Part shown: positions 57,857 through 64,000 of the stretch, piece after piece
Layout: each line of letters opens with the position of its first letter
Numbering within the stretch: position 1 is the first letter of the stretch
Assembly (NCBI RefSeq): GCF_001715295.1
Contig: NZ_MDKB01000003.1
Span: 90,892-154,891, forward strand
DNA from: Streptomyces griseus
Lineage (GTDB): Bacteria > Actinomycetota > Actinomycetes > Streptomycetales > Streptomycetaceae
Direction: 5' to 3'
Length of the DNA stretch: 64,000 nucleotides
The notes under the pieces: model-generated
Database searches by the model: none
Seen by the model: only the letters and a program-made list of their open reading frames with translations
What the model was told of the DNA's origin: nothing
Translations under genes and position numbers: made by a program

Positions 57857-57862
57857 TACGAT
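57857..57862 (+). promoter_or_regulatory. Candidate -10 box of a leaderless NfeD-like gene
   Basis: TACGAT, 6 nt before GTG 57869; no SD present. Confidence 0.4.
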
Positions 57863-57868
57863 GACCGG

Positions 57869-58297
57869 GTGGACATCGACGCGTGGGTGTGGTGGCTGAT
57901 CGGCGCGGTGGGACTGGGCATCCCACTCGTCCTGACCGCCATGCCCGAATTCGGGATGTTCGCCGTCGGAGCGGTGGCCGCAGCGGTCGTCGCGGCCCTC
58001 GGCGGTGGCATCGTCGCCCAAGTACTCGTCTTCGTCGGGGTGTCGGTGGCGCTCGTCGCCGTCGTACGCCCGATCGCCGCCCGGCACCGGTCCGGCCGGG
58101 CCCCGCACGCCACCGGCATCGACGCCCTGAAGGGCCGTCAGGCCGTCGTCCTGGAACGGGTCGACGGCAGCGGCGGCCGCATCAAGCTCGCCGGCGAGAT
58201 CTGGTCCGCCCGCTCCCTCGACGGCGACCAGAGCTTCGAACCGGGCCGCCAGGTCGACGTCGTGGACATCGACGGTGCGACGGCCCTCGTCATGTGA
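57869..58297 (+). CDS. NfeD-family membrane protein
   Basis: 142 residues. Two to three membrane helices (WVWWLIGAVGLGIPLVLTAM; FAVGAVAAAVVAALGGGIVAQVLVFVGVSVALVAVV) and a C-terminal OB-fold domain (GRQAVVLERVDGSGGRIKLAGEIWSAR). NfeD proteins pair with stomatin/SPFH proteins, and the SPFH gene follows 172 bp downstream. Confidence 0.9.
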   Translation: MDIDAWVWWLIGAVGLGIPLVLTAMPEFGMFAVGAVAAAVVAALGGGIVAQVLVFVGVSVALVAVVRPIAARHRSGRAPHATGIDALKGRQAVVLERVDGSGGRIKLAGEIWSARSLDGDQSFEPGRQVDVVDIDGATALVM

Positions 58298-58349
58298 GCG
58301 AACTCGCCCCACGGCAGGCCGTGTTCTGCCACACTCGAAGTCGATCATC

Positions 58350-58399
58350 ATGAGACCGCGACTTTCATAAGAAATATGAGACCGCGACTGTCACAAGAA
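58350..58399 (+). repeat. Tandem 24-bp repeat upstream of the SPFH gene
   Basis: Two copies at 58350-58373 and 58376-58399 with 22 of 24 identical bases, beginning ATGAGACCGCGACT and ending AAGAA, offset 26 bp. Lies between the NfeD-like and SPFH genes in an AT-richer patch. Possible binding sites or a promoter duplication. Confidence 0.7.
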
Positions 58400-58469
58400 C
58401 CGTGACCGTCGCGACCGTCCGAGCTCGAACACCGCGATCCGTCGGCAACCGAAGGGCACGAGGCACACG

Positions 58470-59399
58470 ATGCAACCGATCATCATCGTCCTGATCATTC
58501 TGGTGGTGCTCGTCTTCATCGCCCTGATCAAGACGATCCAGGTCATCCCGCAGGCCAGTGCCGCCATCGTGGAGCGCTTCGGCCGCTACACCCGCACGCT
58601 CAACGCCGGGCTGAACATCGTCGTCCCGTTCATCGACTCGATCCGCAACCGGATCGACCTCCGCGAACAGGTCGTCCCCTTCCCGCCGCAGCCGGTGATC
58701 ACCCAGGACAACCTCGTCGTCAACATCGACACCGTCATCTACTACCAGGTCACCGACGCCCGCGCGGCGACCTACGAGGTCGCCAGCTACATCCAGGCGA
58801 TCGAGCAGCTCACCGTCACCACCCTGCGCAACATCATCGGCGGCATGGACCTCGAGCGGACCCTCACCTCCCGCGAAGAGATCAACGCGGCGCTGCGCGG
58901 CGTCCTCGACGAGGCCACCGGCAAGTGGGGCATCCGCGTCAACCGCGTCGAGCTCAAGGCCATCGAACCGCCGACCTCCATCCAGGACTCGATGGAGAAG
59001 CAGATGCGCGCCGACCGCGACAAGCGCGCCGCCATCCTCACCGCCGAAGGCATCAGGCAGTCCGCCATCCTCACCGCCGAAGGCGAGAAGCAGTCCGCCA
59101 TCCTGCGCGCCGAGGGTGAGGCCAAGGCATCCGCCCTGCGCGCCGAGGGCGAGGCCCAGGCCATCCGCACGGTCTTCGAGTCCATCCACGCCGGGGACCC
59201 GGACCAGAAACTCCTCTCGTACCAGTACCTCCAGATGCTCCCCAAGATCGCCGAGGGCGACGCCAACAAGCTGTGGATCGTTCCCAGCGAGATCGGCGAC
59301 GCCCTGAAGGGCCTCAGCGGCGCCTTCGGCAACCTCGGCGGAGGCGTCCCCGGCTTCAACACCGGTACGGAGCGCCGGGAACAGCCCCCGGTCGACTGA
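58470..59399 (+). CDS. SPFH-domain (stomatin/prohibitin-like) membrane protein
   Basis: 309 residues. N-terminal membrane hairpin (IIIVLIILVVLVFIALI), SPFH domain (VIPQASAAIVERFGRYTRTL, NIDTVIYYQVTD, VNRVELKAIEPP), then a helical region built of repeats around AILTAEG / AILRAEG / SALRAEGEA (about 190-235). Such proteins form ring-like oligomers that organise membrane microdomains. ATG 58470, SD GAGG. Confidence 0.93.
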   Translation: MQPIIIVLIILVVLVFIALIKTIQVIPQASAAIVERFGRYTRTLNAGLNIVVPFIDSIRNRIDLREQVVPFPPQPVITQDNLVVNIDTVIYYQVTDARAATYEVASYIQAIEQLTVTTLRNIIGGMDLERTLTSREEINAALRGVLDEATGKWGIRVNRVELKAIEPPTSIQDSMEKQMRADRDKRAAILTAEGIRQSAILTAEGEKQSAILRAEGEAKASALRAEGEAQAIRTVFESIHAGDPDQKLLSYQYLQMLPKIAEGDANKLWIVPSEIGDALKGLSGAFGNLGGGVPGFNTGTERREQPPVD

Positions 59400-59483
59400 C
59401 CGGCGGACCCCTTCGTGCATGATCGGTGAAGCCCCTCGACCTTCATGGCGGGGAGGCATCACTGACCATCGAAGGAGATGGCC

Positions 59484-60251
59484 TTGTCCGTCTGGGAAAT
59501 GCTCGCGGTCTTCTCGGCCGGGGTCGGCGCCGGCACGATCAACACCATCGTCGGGTCAGGCACGTTGATCACCTTCCCCGTCCTGCTCGCCACCGGGCTG
59601 CCCCCGGTCACCGCCACCGTCTCCAACGCCCTCGGCCTGATCCCGGGGTCGGTCAGCGGCGCCATCGGCTACCGCAGGGAACTCGCGGGCCAGCGGCGCC
59701 GCATACTCAAACTGAGCGCCGGAGCACTCGTCGGCGGCCTCACCGGCGCCACCCTCCTGCTGGCTCTGCCCTCCACGGCCTTCGAGACGATCGTCCCCGT
59801 CCTCGTGGCCCTCGCACTCGTCCTGGTCGTCCTTCAGCCCCGGATCGGCAGGGCGGTGCAGCGGCGCCGTGCCCGCACCGGTACGGTCGCCCGCCCGGAC
59901 GGCGGGCCGCTCCTGTTCGTCGGCCTGATGCTCGCCAGCGTCTACGGCGGCTACTTCACGGCGGCCCAGGGGATCATCTACCTCTCCCTCATGGGCATGC
60001 TGCTCGACGACACCATGCAGCGGATCAACGCCGTCAAGAACATCCTCGCCGCCGTCGTCAACAGCGTCGCCGCACTCTTCTTCCTCTTCGTCGCGGACTT
60101 CGACTGGACGGCCGTCGTGCTCATCGCCGTGGGCTCGGCGATCGGCGGACAGATCGGAGCGAGGGTGGGCCGCCGGCTCAGCCCGCGCCTGCTGCGCGCC
60201 CTCGTCGTCGTCGTGGGAACCGCCGCGATCGTCCAACTGCTGCTGCGCTGA
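59484..60251 (+). CDS. TauE/SafE-family sulfite or anion exporter
   Basis: 255 residues from TTG 59484. ATG 59478 directly abuts AAGGAG (no spacing), so ribosomes would more likely start at TTG 59484 with 6-nt spacing. About eight helices in two repeats: GAGTINTIVGSGTLITFPVLL near the N-terminus and ASVYGGYFTAAQGIIYLSLMG in the middle. The family moves sulfite, sulfoacetate or other organosulfur anions. Confidence 0.88.
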   Translation: MSVWEMLAVFSAGVGAGTINTIVGSGTLITFPVLLATGLPPVTATVSNALGLIPGSVSGAIGYRRELAGQRRRILKLSAGALVGGLTGATLLLALPSTAFETIVPVLVALALVLVVLQPRIGRAVQRRRARTGTVARPDGGPLLFVGLMLASVYGGYFTAAQGIIYLSLMGMLLDDTMQRINAVKNILAAVVNSVAALFFLFVADFDWTAVVLIAVGSAIGGQIGARVGRRLSPRLLRALVVVVGTAAIVQLLLR

Positions 60252-60260
60252 CGCCGAGGG

Positions 60261-60295
60261 GGCCCGTCTCCCCGTCGGTCGCGGGGGGACGGGCC
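60261..60295. terminator. Hairpin between tauE-like gene and the HNH gene
   Basis: GGCCCGTCTCCCCG (60261-60274) pairs with CGGGGGGACGGGCC (60282-60295), one G-U pair; convergent genes. Confidence 0.6.
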
Positions 60296-60320
60296 GCTCG
60301 CGCACGGCCGTGTACGGCGG

Positions 60321-60827
60321 CTACGCCGCGGACCGAGCCAGCCACTCCGGCAGCGCGGACCGGTCCCCGGCCCCCAGCGCGAGCAGCATGGCGTCCGCCG
60401 GCGAGGGGACGAACGGCTGCCGCAGCAGGGGCATGCCCGCCTGCTCGGGCGTCCGGGCCGCCTTGCGGTGGTTGTCCTCCGCGCACGAGGCGACGGTGTT
60501 CAGCCAGGTGTCCTGACCGCCCTGGGCACGCGGCACCACGTGGTCCACGGTGCTGGCCCGCCGCCCGCAGTACGCGCACCGGTGCTGGTCCCGTATGAGG
60601 ACCCCCCTTCTGGACCACGGGGCGTGTCTTCGGAAAGGCACCCGTACGTACCGGCAGAGCCTGATGACCCGGGGCACCGGGATGTCGACGGCGGCACCTC
60701 GCATACGCAGGCCGGGATCCGCCTGCTCGACGACCGCCTTGTCCTGCAGGATGAGTACCACCGCACGGTTGAGCGTCACCGTCGACAGCGGCTCGAAGCT
60801 CGCGTTGAGGACCAGTGTGTCCCGCAT
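60321..60827 (-). CDS. HNH endonuclease family protein
   Basis: 168 residues from ATG 60827 (GGGAGG 9 nt upstream). HNH site: HRCAYCGRRASTVDHVVPRAQGG, then DTWLNTVASCAEDNHRK, with CxxC pairs for a structural zinc. N-terminus DTLVLNASFEPLSTVTLNRAV is characteristic of a conserved actinobacterial group. No mobile element context; cellular role unknown. Confidence 0.9.
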   Translation of the reverse strand: MRDTLVLNASFEPLSTVTLNRAVVLILQDKAVVEQADPGLRMRGAAVDIPVPRVIRLCRYVRVPFRRHAPWSRRGVLIRDQHRCAYCGRRASTVDHVVPRAQGGQDTWLNTVASCAEDNHRKAARTPEQAGMPLLRQPFVPSPADAMLLALGAGDRSALPEWLARSAA

Positions 60828-60915
60828 CCTGCCCACCTCCCGTGTGCCGCCCGCCCCCCGGCGGGCCCGGATCAACTCTGTCCGGGCGAGCCGTGATGGA
60901 CAACGCAATAAAAAG

Positions 60916-60952
60916 TGCCCTGCCCTGATCTCTCCAAGACCAGGGCAGGGCA
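60916..60952 (-). terminator. Rho-independent terminator with U-tract after the YbhB-like gene
   Basis: TGCCCTGCCCTG (60916-60927) / CAGGGCAGGGCA (60941-60952), loop 13 nt. On the minus strand the stem is followed by CTTTTTATT, a true U-tract, which is uncommon in this window. Confidence 0.85.
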
Positions 60953-60968
60953 AACAGGAGGAGAACTG

Positions 60969-61502
60969 TCAGCTGTCGGGCGAGGCGTACTCACCGATCA
61001 GATGGGCGCGGGCCAGGGTGTGGAACCGGAGGTTGAATCCGATCGCGGCGGGCGTGGCGTCGCTGCCCGGCCCGAGCTTCTCGGCGTCCACCGCGTACAC
61101 GGTGAAGACGTACCGGTGGTTCTCACCGGCCGGCGGCGCGGCGCCGCCGAACTCCTTCGCCCCGTAGTCGTTGCGCACCTGGACCGCGCCCCGGGGGAGA
61201 CCGTCGAACCTGCCGGAACCCGCGCCCGCCGGGAGCTCGGTCACCGTTGCCGGGATGTCGAAGACCACCCAGTGCCAGAACCCGCTGCCCGTGGGGGCGT
61301 CCGGGTCGAAACACGTCACCGCGAAACTCTTCGTCCCGGCGGGGAAGTCCTCCCACCGCAGGTGCGGTGAGGTGTTCCCCGCCGAGTGCACCTGCGCGTC
61401 CGCGAGAACGCCTCCCGGTGCGAGATCGTCGCTCACCACGGTGAACGAGGGGACCTCGGGATGGAAGTCGTGCGGCAGCGGCGCCCTCTTCGACTCGGTC
61501 AC
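60969..61502 (-). CDS. YbhB/YbcL family (Raf kinase inhibitor-like) protein
   Basis: 177 residues from GTG 61502 (GGAGAGGTG upstream). PEBP-type fold: TSPHLRWEDFPAGTKSFAV, FDPDAPTGSGFWHWVVFDI, GAVQVRNDYGAKEFGGAAPP and HRYVFTVYAVD. Ligand pocket residues (DPDAP, HW, GG) are conserved. Function in bacteria unknown. Ends at a strong terminator. Confidence 0.9.
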   Translation of the reverse strand: MTESKRAPLPHDFHPEVPSFTVVSDDLAPGGVLADAQVHSAGNTSPHLRWEDFPAGTKSFAVTCFDPDAPTGSGFWHWVVFDIPATVTELPAGAGSGRFDGLPRGAVQVRNDYGAKEFGGAAPPAGENHRYVFTVYAVDAEKLGPGSDATPAAIGFNLRFHTLARAHLIGEYASPDS

Positions 61503-61546
61503 GTCAGCACCTCTCCTGGTCGTCTGCGATGGGTCTCCCGTCGACC

Positions 61547-61720
61547 CTAAGGGCTGTGCCGCCGATTCCCGGTGGGCGCGCGACGACAGCCGCGGTTCCT
61601 CGCCACGTCGCCGGCACGTCCTCACGGCATTCCGTACACGGACGCCCCACCGTCCTGCGACGCACCGCCTCGGGGCACCGCGTCGTCCACGGGAGCGGGC
61701 CGGTCCGCGGGGGCCCTCAG
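61547..61720. repeat. Miniature inverted-repeat element, subfamily A, diverged copy A3
   Basis: About 174 bp. The left end CTAAGGGCTGTGCCGCCGAT followed by TCCCGGTGGGCGCGCGACGACAG resembles A1/A2; the interior is more diverged; the right end (CCACGGGAGCGGGCCGG to CCCTCAG) is degraded. The right edge reaches the stop codon of the spo0M-like gene. Confidence 0.65.
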
Positions 61721-62499
61721 AGCCAGTTGCGCTGTCCGCCGACGTGGGCGAGCCACTGGTTGAGGTAGGCGGCCCAGTCCGTGTTCCGGAAGTCGTCCAG
61801 CCCGACCTTGAACGCGCGGTAGGAGTCGCTGCCCTCGCTGAAGAGGCCGGGCTTCTTGTCCATCTCCAGGACGACGTCCATCTCACGGTCGTCCGCGACG
61901 AACGTCAGCTCGACCTGGTTCAGCCCGCGGTACTGCTGCGGCGGGAAGAACTCGATCTCCTGGTAGAACGGCAGGCGCTGGCGCGTACCGCGGATGTGGC
62001 CGCGTTCCATGTCCGCGCTGCGGAAACCGAAGCCGAGCTGCCCGAAGGCGTCCAGGATGGCCTGCTGGGCCGGCAGCGGGTGCACGTTGATCGCGTCCAG
62101 GTCTCCGGAGTCCACCGCCCGGGCGATCTCCAGCTCCGTGGTCACCCCGATGTTCATGCCGCGCAGGTGCTGCCCCGCGAACATCGTGATCGGCGTCTCC
62201 CAGGGGATCTCGAGCCCGAACGGCACGACGTGCACGGCGCCCGCCTTCACCTCGAAGGCACCACCGAGACGCAGCTTGGTGAACTCGATGTCCTGCTTGG
62301 TCTCCTGGTCCCCGCCCTCCACCTCGACGCGCGCCTGGAGACCGACGGAGAGCCCCTCGATCTGCTGGTCCACGGATCCGCCCTGGACCCGTACCTCGCC
62401 CTGGACGACCCCGCCGGGGACGACGTTGAGTTCGGTCAGCTCGGTCTCCACCGAAGCACCGCCGGCACCCATGCTCGCGAGCAGCCGCTTGAAGCCCAT
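61717..62499 (-). CDS. Spo0M-like sporulation control protein
   Basis: 260 residues from ATG 62499 (SD AGGAGG). Matches the Spo0M family, which has an arrestin-like fold: ELTELNVVPGGVVQGEVRVQGG, EVKAGAVHVVPFGLEIPWETPIT, NIGVTTELEIARAVDSGDLDAINVHPLP, and QRLPFYQEIEFFPP. Spo0M controls sporulation onset in Bacillus; in Streptomyces the role is less clear. Stop lies at the edge of element A3. Confidence 0.92.
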   Translation of the reverse strand: MGFKRLLASMGAGGASVETELTELNVVPGGVVQGEVRVQGGSVDQQIEGLSVGLQARVEVEGGDQETKQDIEFTKLRLGGAFEVKAGAVHVVPFGLEIPWETPITMFAGQHLRGMNIGVTTELEIARAVDSGDLDAINVHPLPAQQAILDAFGQLGFGFRSADMERGHIRGTRQRLPFYQEIEFFPPQQYRGLNQVELTFVADDREMDVVLEMDKKPGLFSEGSDSYRAFKVGLDDFRNTDWAAYLNQWLAHVGGQRNWL

Positions 62500-62586
62500 G
62501 ATTACTCCTCCTTGGTCCTGACCTCTACATACGCGCGACGACCGTAGCCGGTTCCCGGTACGGGCTTCCCAGTACCCTCGGACGCC

Positions 62587-62847
62587 ATGAACGAAGGCAT
62601 GGACCGTACGCCGCGCACGCGGGACCTCTTCGACCTGCCCGTCCCGGACGTGGCACCCGACCCGCCGGGCCGCGCCCCGGCCCGTACCACCGGCGCGGGC
62701 GTCGTCGAGCCGACGCCTGCCGGAGCGGAGGCCGACCGCGGCGCCCCCGCCCTTCGCGGGGGGACGGCACGCACCTCCGTCACCTCCGGTACGCCGGGTC
62801 GCTCGTACGTGGACGTCACCCACGGCACGGCACGGCGGGCGTCATGA
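62587..62847 (+). CDS. Short low-complexity ORF coupled to the AAG glycosylase
   Basis: 86 residues, Pro/Thr/Ala/Arg-rich, no domain. TACCCT (62573-62578) is 8 nt before ATG 62587, suggesting leaderless transcription. Its stop overlaps the next start (ATGA), so its translation may feed ribosomes to the glycosylase gene. It could be a real protein or a translated leader. Confidence 0.5.
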   Translation: MNEGMDRTPRTRDLFDLPVPDVAPDPPGRAPARTTGAGVVEPTPAGAEADRGAPALRGGTARTSVTSGTPGRSYVDVTHGTARRAS

Positions 62848-63455
62848 AGGTCGGCCGCCTCGCCCATCCCGCTGAAGAGGTCGCACCCCAGCTGCTCGGG
62901 GCCCTCCTGACCTGCGAGACCTCCGAGGGGACCGTGAGCGTCGTCGTCACGGAGACCGAGGCCTACTCCGGTACGGCCGACCCGGCCTCCCACGCCTACC
63001 GGGGCCGTACACCCCGAAACGCCGTCATGTTCGGGCCCCCGGGACACCTGTACGTCTACCGGTCCCACGGTCTGCACTGGTGCGCCAACGTGGTCACCGG
63101 GACGGACGGCATCGCCTCGGCCGTCCTCATCCGGGCAGGCAGGGTCGTCGAGGGGGAGGAACTGGCACGCCGGCGGCGGGGGGAGAAGGTCGAGGACCGG
63201 CGTCTCGCCCGGGGGCCGGGCAACTTCTGCCAGGCACTCGGCATCACGGCGGAGCACAACGGCGCGGACCTCCTGGCAGGCACCTCGGTCGTGTTGTCCG
63301 AGGGGGAGCCGGTACCCACCGCGCTCATCCAGGCCGGCCCCCGGGTGGGCGTGAGCAAGGCCCATGACTGGCAGCACCGGTTCTACCTCGCCGGTGATCC
63401 GACGGTCTCGGCGTACCGGCTGAGTCCGAGAGCCGAGCGGTCCGCCGGAGCCTGA
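62844..63455 (+). CDS. DNA-3-methyladenine glycosylase (AAG/MPG family)
   Basis: 203 residues. Family core: VVVTETEAYSGTADPASHAYRG with the catalytic Glu of ETEAY, NAVMFGPPGHLYVYRSHG, and LARGPGNFCQALGIT. Removes alkylated adenines and related bases from DNA. ATG 62844 overlaps the preceding ORF stop. Confidence 0.93.
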   Translation: MKVGRLAHPAEEVAPQLLGALLTCETSEGTVSVVVTETEAYSGTADPASHAYRGRTPRNAVMFGPPGHLYVYRSHGLHWCANVVTGTDGIASAVLIRAGRVVEGEELARRRRGEKVEDRRLARGPGNFCQALGITAEHNGADLLAGTSVVLSEGEPVPTALIQAGPRVGVSKAHDWQHRFYLAGDPTVSAYRLSPRAERSAGA

Positions 63456-63585
63456 GCCGCTGGGCGCCTCGCCGGGGTCACCGGCCGGCCCGTGGGCGGC
63501 TTGCGGGAAGGGACCGCCGACTGGCGGGACGCCACGGTGGCCCGGCCGCCCGCCGCGCGCATACGTCCTGCCGTCGCCCCGCCGC

Positions 63586-63614
63586 TTGACGCGACCCCAC
63601 CTCTTCCCTAAAGT
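63586..63614 (+). promoter_or_regulatory. rRNA operon promoter (vegetative sigma)
   Basis: -35 TTGACG (63586-63591), 17-bp spacer, -10 TAAAGT (63609-63614). The best consensus promoter in the window, upstream of the rRNA leader. Confidence 0.8.
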
Positions 63615-63648
63615 AGTCCGAGCCGCTTGAACGGATGCAGTCGTGGTT

Positions 63649-63671
63649 GGCGCGGTCCATGGGACCGCGCC
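63649..63671 (+). promoter_or_regulatory. Hairpin in the rRNA promoter region
   Basis: GGCGCGGTCC / GGACCGCGCC, 10-bp perfect arms with a 3-nt loop, 35 bp after the first promoter. Could be a processing or attenuation structure. Confidence 0.4.
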
Positions 63672-63757
63672 GGAGCATCGTGAGAGGGCCAACCACTATC
63701 TACGATTCGCCCTGGTGGGCGTGATTTCGGCATGCCGGAATTCGTCTGACGGCTCGA

Positions 63758-63787
63758 TTATGAGTCACCGAGGAAATCGGCTAACGT
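63758..63787 (+). promoter_or_regulatory. Second candidate rRNA promoter
   Basis: TTATGA (63758-63763), 18-bp spacer, TAACGT (63782-63787). Weak -35. A further -10-like TAGAGT lies at 63872-63877 without a clear -35; rRNA operons of Streptomyces usually have several promoters in series. Confidence 0.45.
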
Positions 63788-63884
63788 GGTGAACACGCCG
63801 AAAGGGAAACGCGAAAGCGGAGAACCGAAAGCAACCCGCTTCGACCGGGAATCGGACACGAAAGAGTCTGATAGAGTCGGAAAC

Positions 63885-64000
63885 GCAAGAACGAAGGGAA
63901 GCGCCCGGAGGAGCCCGGTGAAACGGGACCGAAGGAAGCGTCCGTTCCTTGAGAACTCAACAGCGTGCCAAAAGTCAACGCCAGATATGTTGATACCCCG
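63885..64000 (+). other. 5' leader of a 16S-23S-5S rRNA operon (window ends before 16S)
   Basis: GAAGGGAAGCGCCCGGAGGA, then TTCCTTGAGAACTCAACAGC, GTGCCAAAAGTCAACGCCAG and ATATGTTGATACCCCG match, from memory, the conserved leader found before 16S rRNA genes of Streptomyces, including the box A-like antitermination region. The mature 16S should start roughly 150-200 bp beyond the window. Confidence 0.85.

Noticed and set aside
1..64000. CRISPR array, prophage, integrase or tRNA genes
   Set aside because: No regularly spaced repeats, phage structural genes, integrase or tRNA-like TPsiC arms were found when reading both strands.

Overview
The window is high-GC actinobacterial DNA, almost certainly from a Streptomyces chromosome. 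Evidence: very GC-rich codon third positions; many GTG starts and ATGA start/stop overlaps; a LAxTG sortase signal of the type used by class E sortases; close matches to families I recognise from Streptomyces (Gbn nucleoid protein, PitH2-type phosphate transporter under a PHO box, SGM_5486 micro-protein, Spo0M, Rv1747-like FHA-ABC exporter). The window ends inside the 5' leader of an rRNA operon. No accession or species can be read from the sequence.

Layout. (1) 1-168: C-terminus of a sortase-anchored surface protein. (2) 258-9700: late cobalamin (B12) synthesis on the minus strand: cobE-cobC fusion, cobB, cobO, a fused ChlI/ChlD-type chelatase subunit, cobQ and cobD. A cobalamin riboswitch precedes cobD, and a ZIP metal transporter lies on the opposite strand between the two cob blocks. 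(3) 9760-11380: pitH2-like phosphate transporter plus a small membrane partner behind a PHO box. (4) 12-19 kb: aldolase, hydrolase, a large unknown protein, a VOC protein, an ABC-F ATPase with a tiny leader ORF, the Gbn-like protein and an enoyl-CoA hydratase. (5) 19.3-22.5 kb: an Asp23/Gls24 envelope-stress module. (6) 22.5-30 kb: atypical SDR and GH15 enzyme, SURF1, Zn-ribbon protein, DnaQ-BRCT exonuclease, VIT transporter, sterol-desaturase/lysoplasmalogenase pair. (7) 30-38 kb: subtilisin, DUF485-ActP acetate symporter, moaA, small membrane proteins, tyrS. (8) 38-41 kb: tldD-tldE. (9) 41.1-42.6 kb: an IS110-family insertion sequence. (10) 42.8-44.3 kb: fabG-fabI, for fatty-acid elongation. 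(11) 44.5-50 kb: secreted Cys protein, GntR regulator divergent from an MFS transporter, SixA phosphatase, SerB. (12) 50-62.5 kb: FHA-ABC exporter, transglycosylase, NarL-type two-component pair, ABC ATPase, NfeD/SPFH pair, TauE, HNH nuclease, YbhB, Spo0M. (13) 62.6-64 kb: AAG glycosylase, then rRNA promoters and leader.

The main unexplained structure is a scattered family of about 170-185-bp miniature elements with terminal inverted repeats: five copies, in two related subfamilies that share core sequence. Several end exactly where the -10 box of a neighbouring gene would lie. Many genes in the window have a TANNNT hexamer 6-8 nt before the start codon, suggesting leaderless transcripts. Other points of interest: a 25-codon ORF between the B12 riboswitch and cobD, a CobQ tail encoded by a dispersed GC repeat, an 86-bp duplication that uncoupled tldD from tldE, and an IS110 element whose structured left end may encode a bridge RNA.
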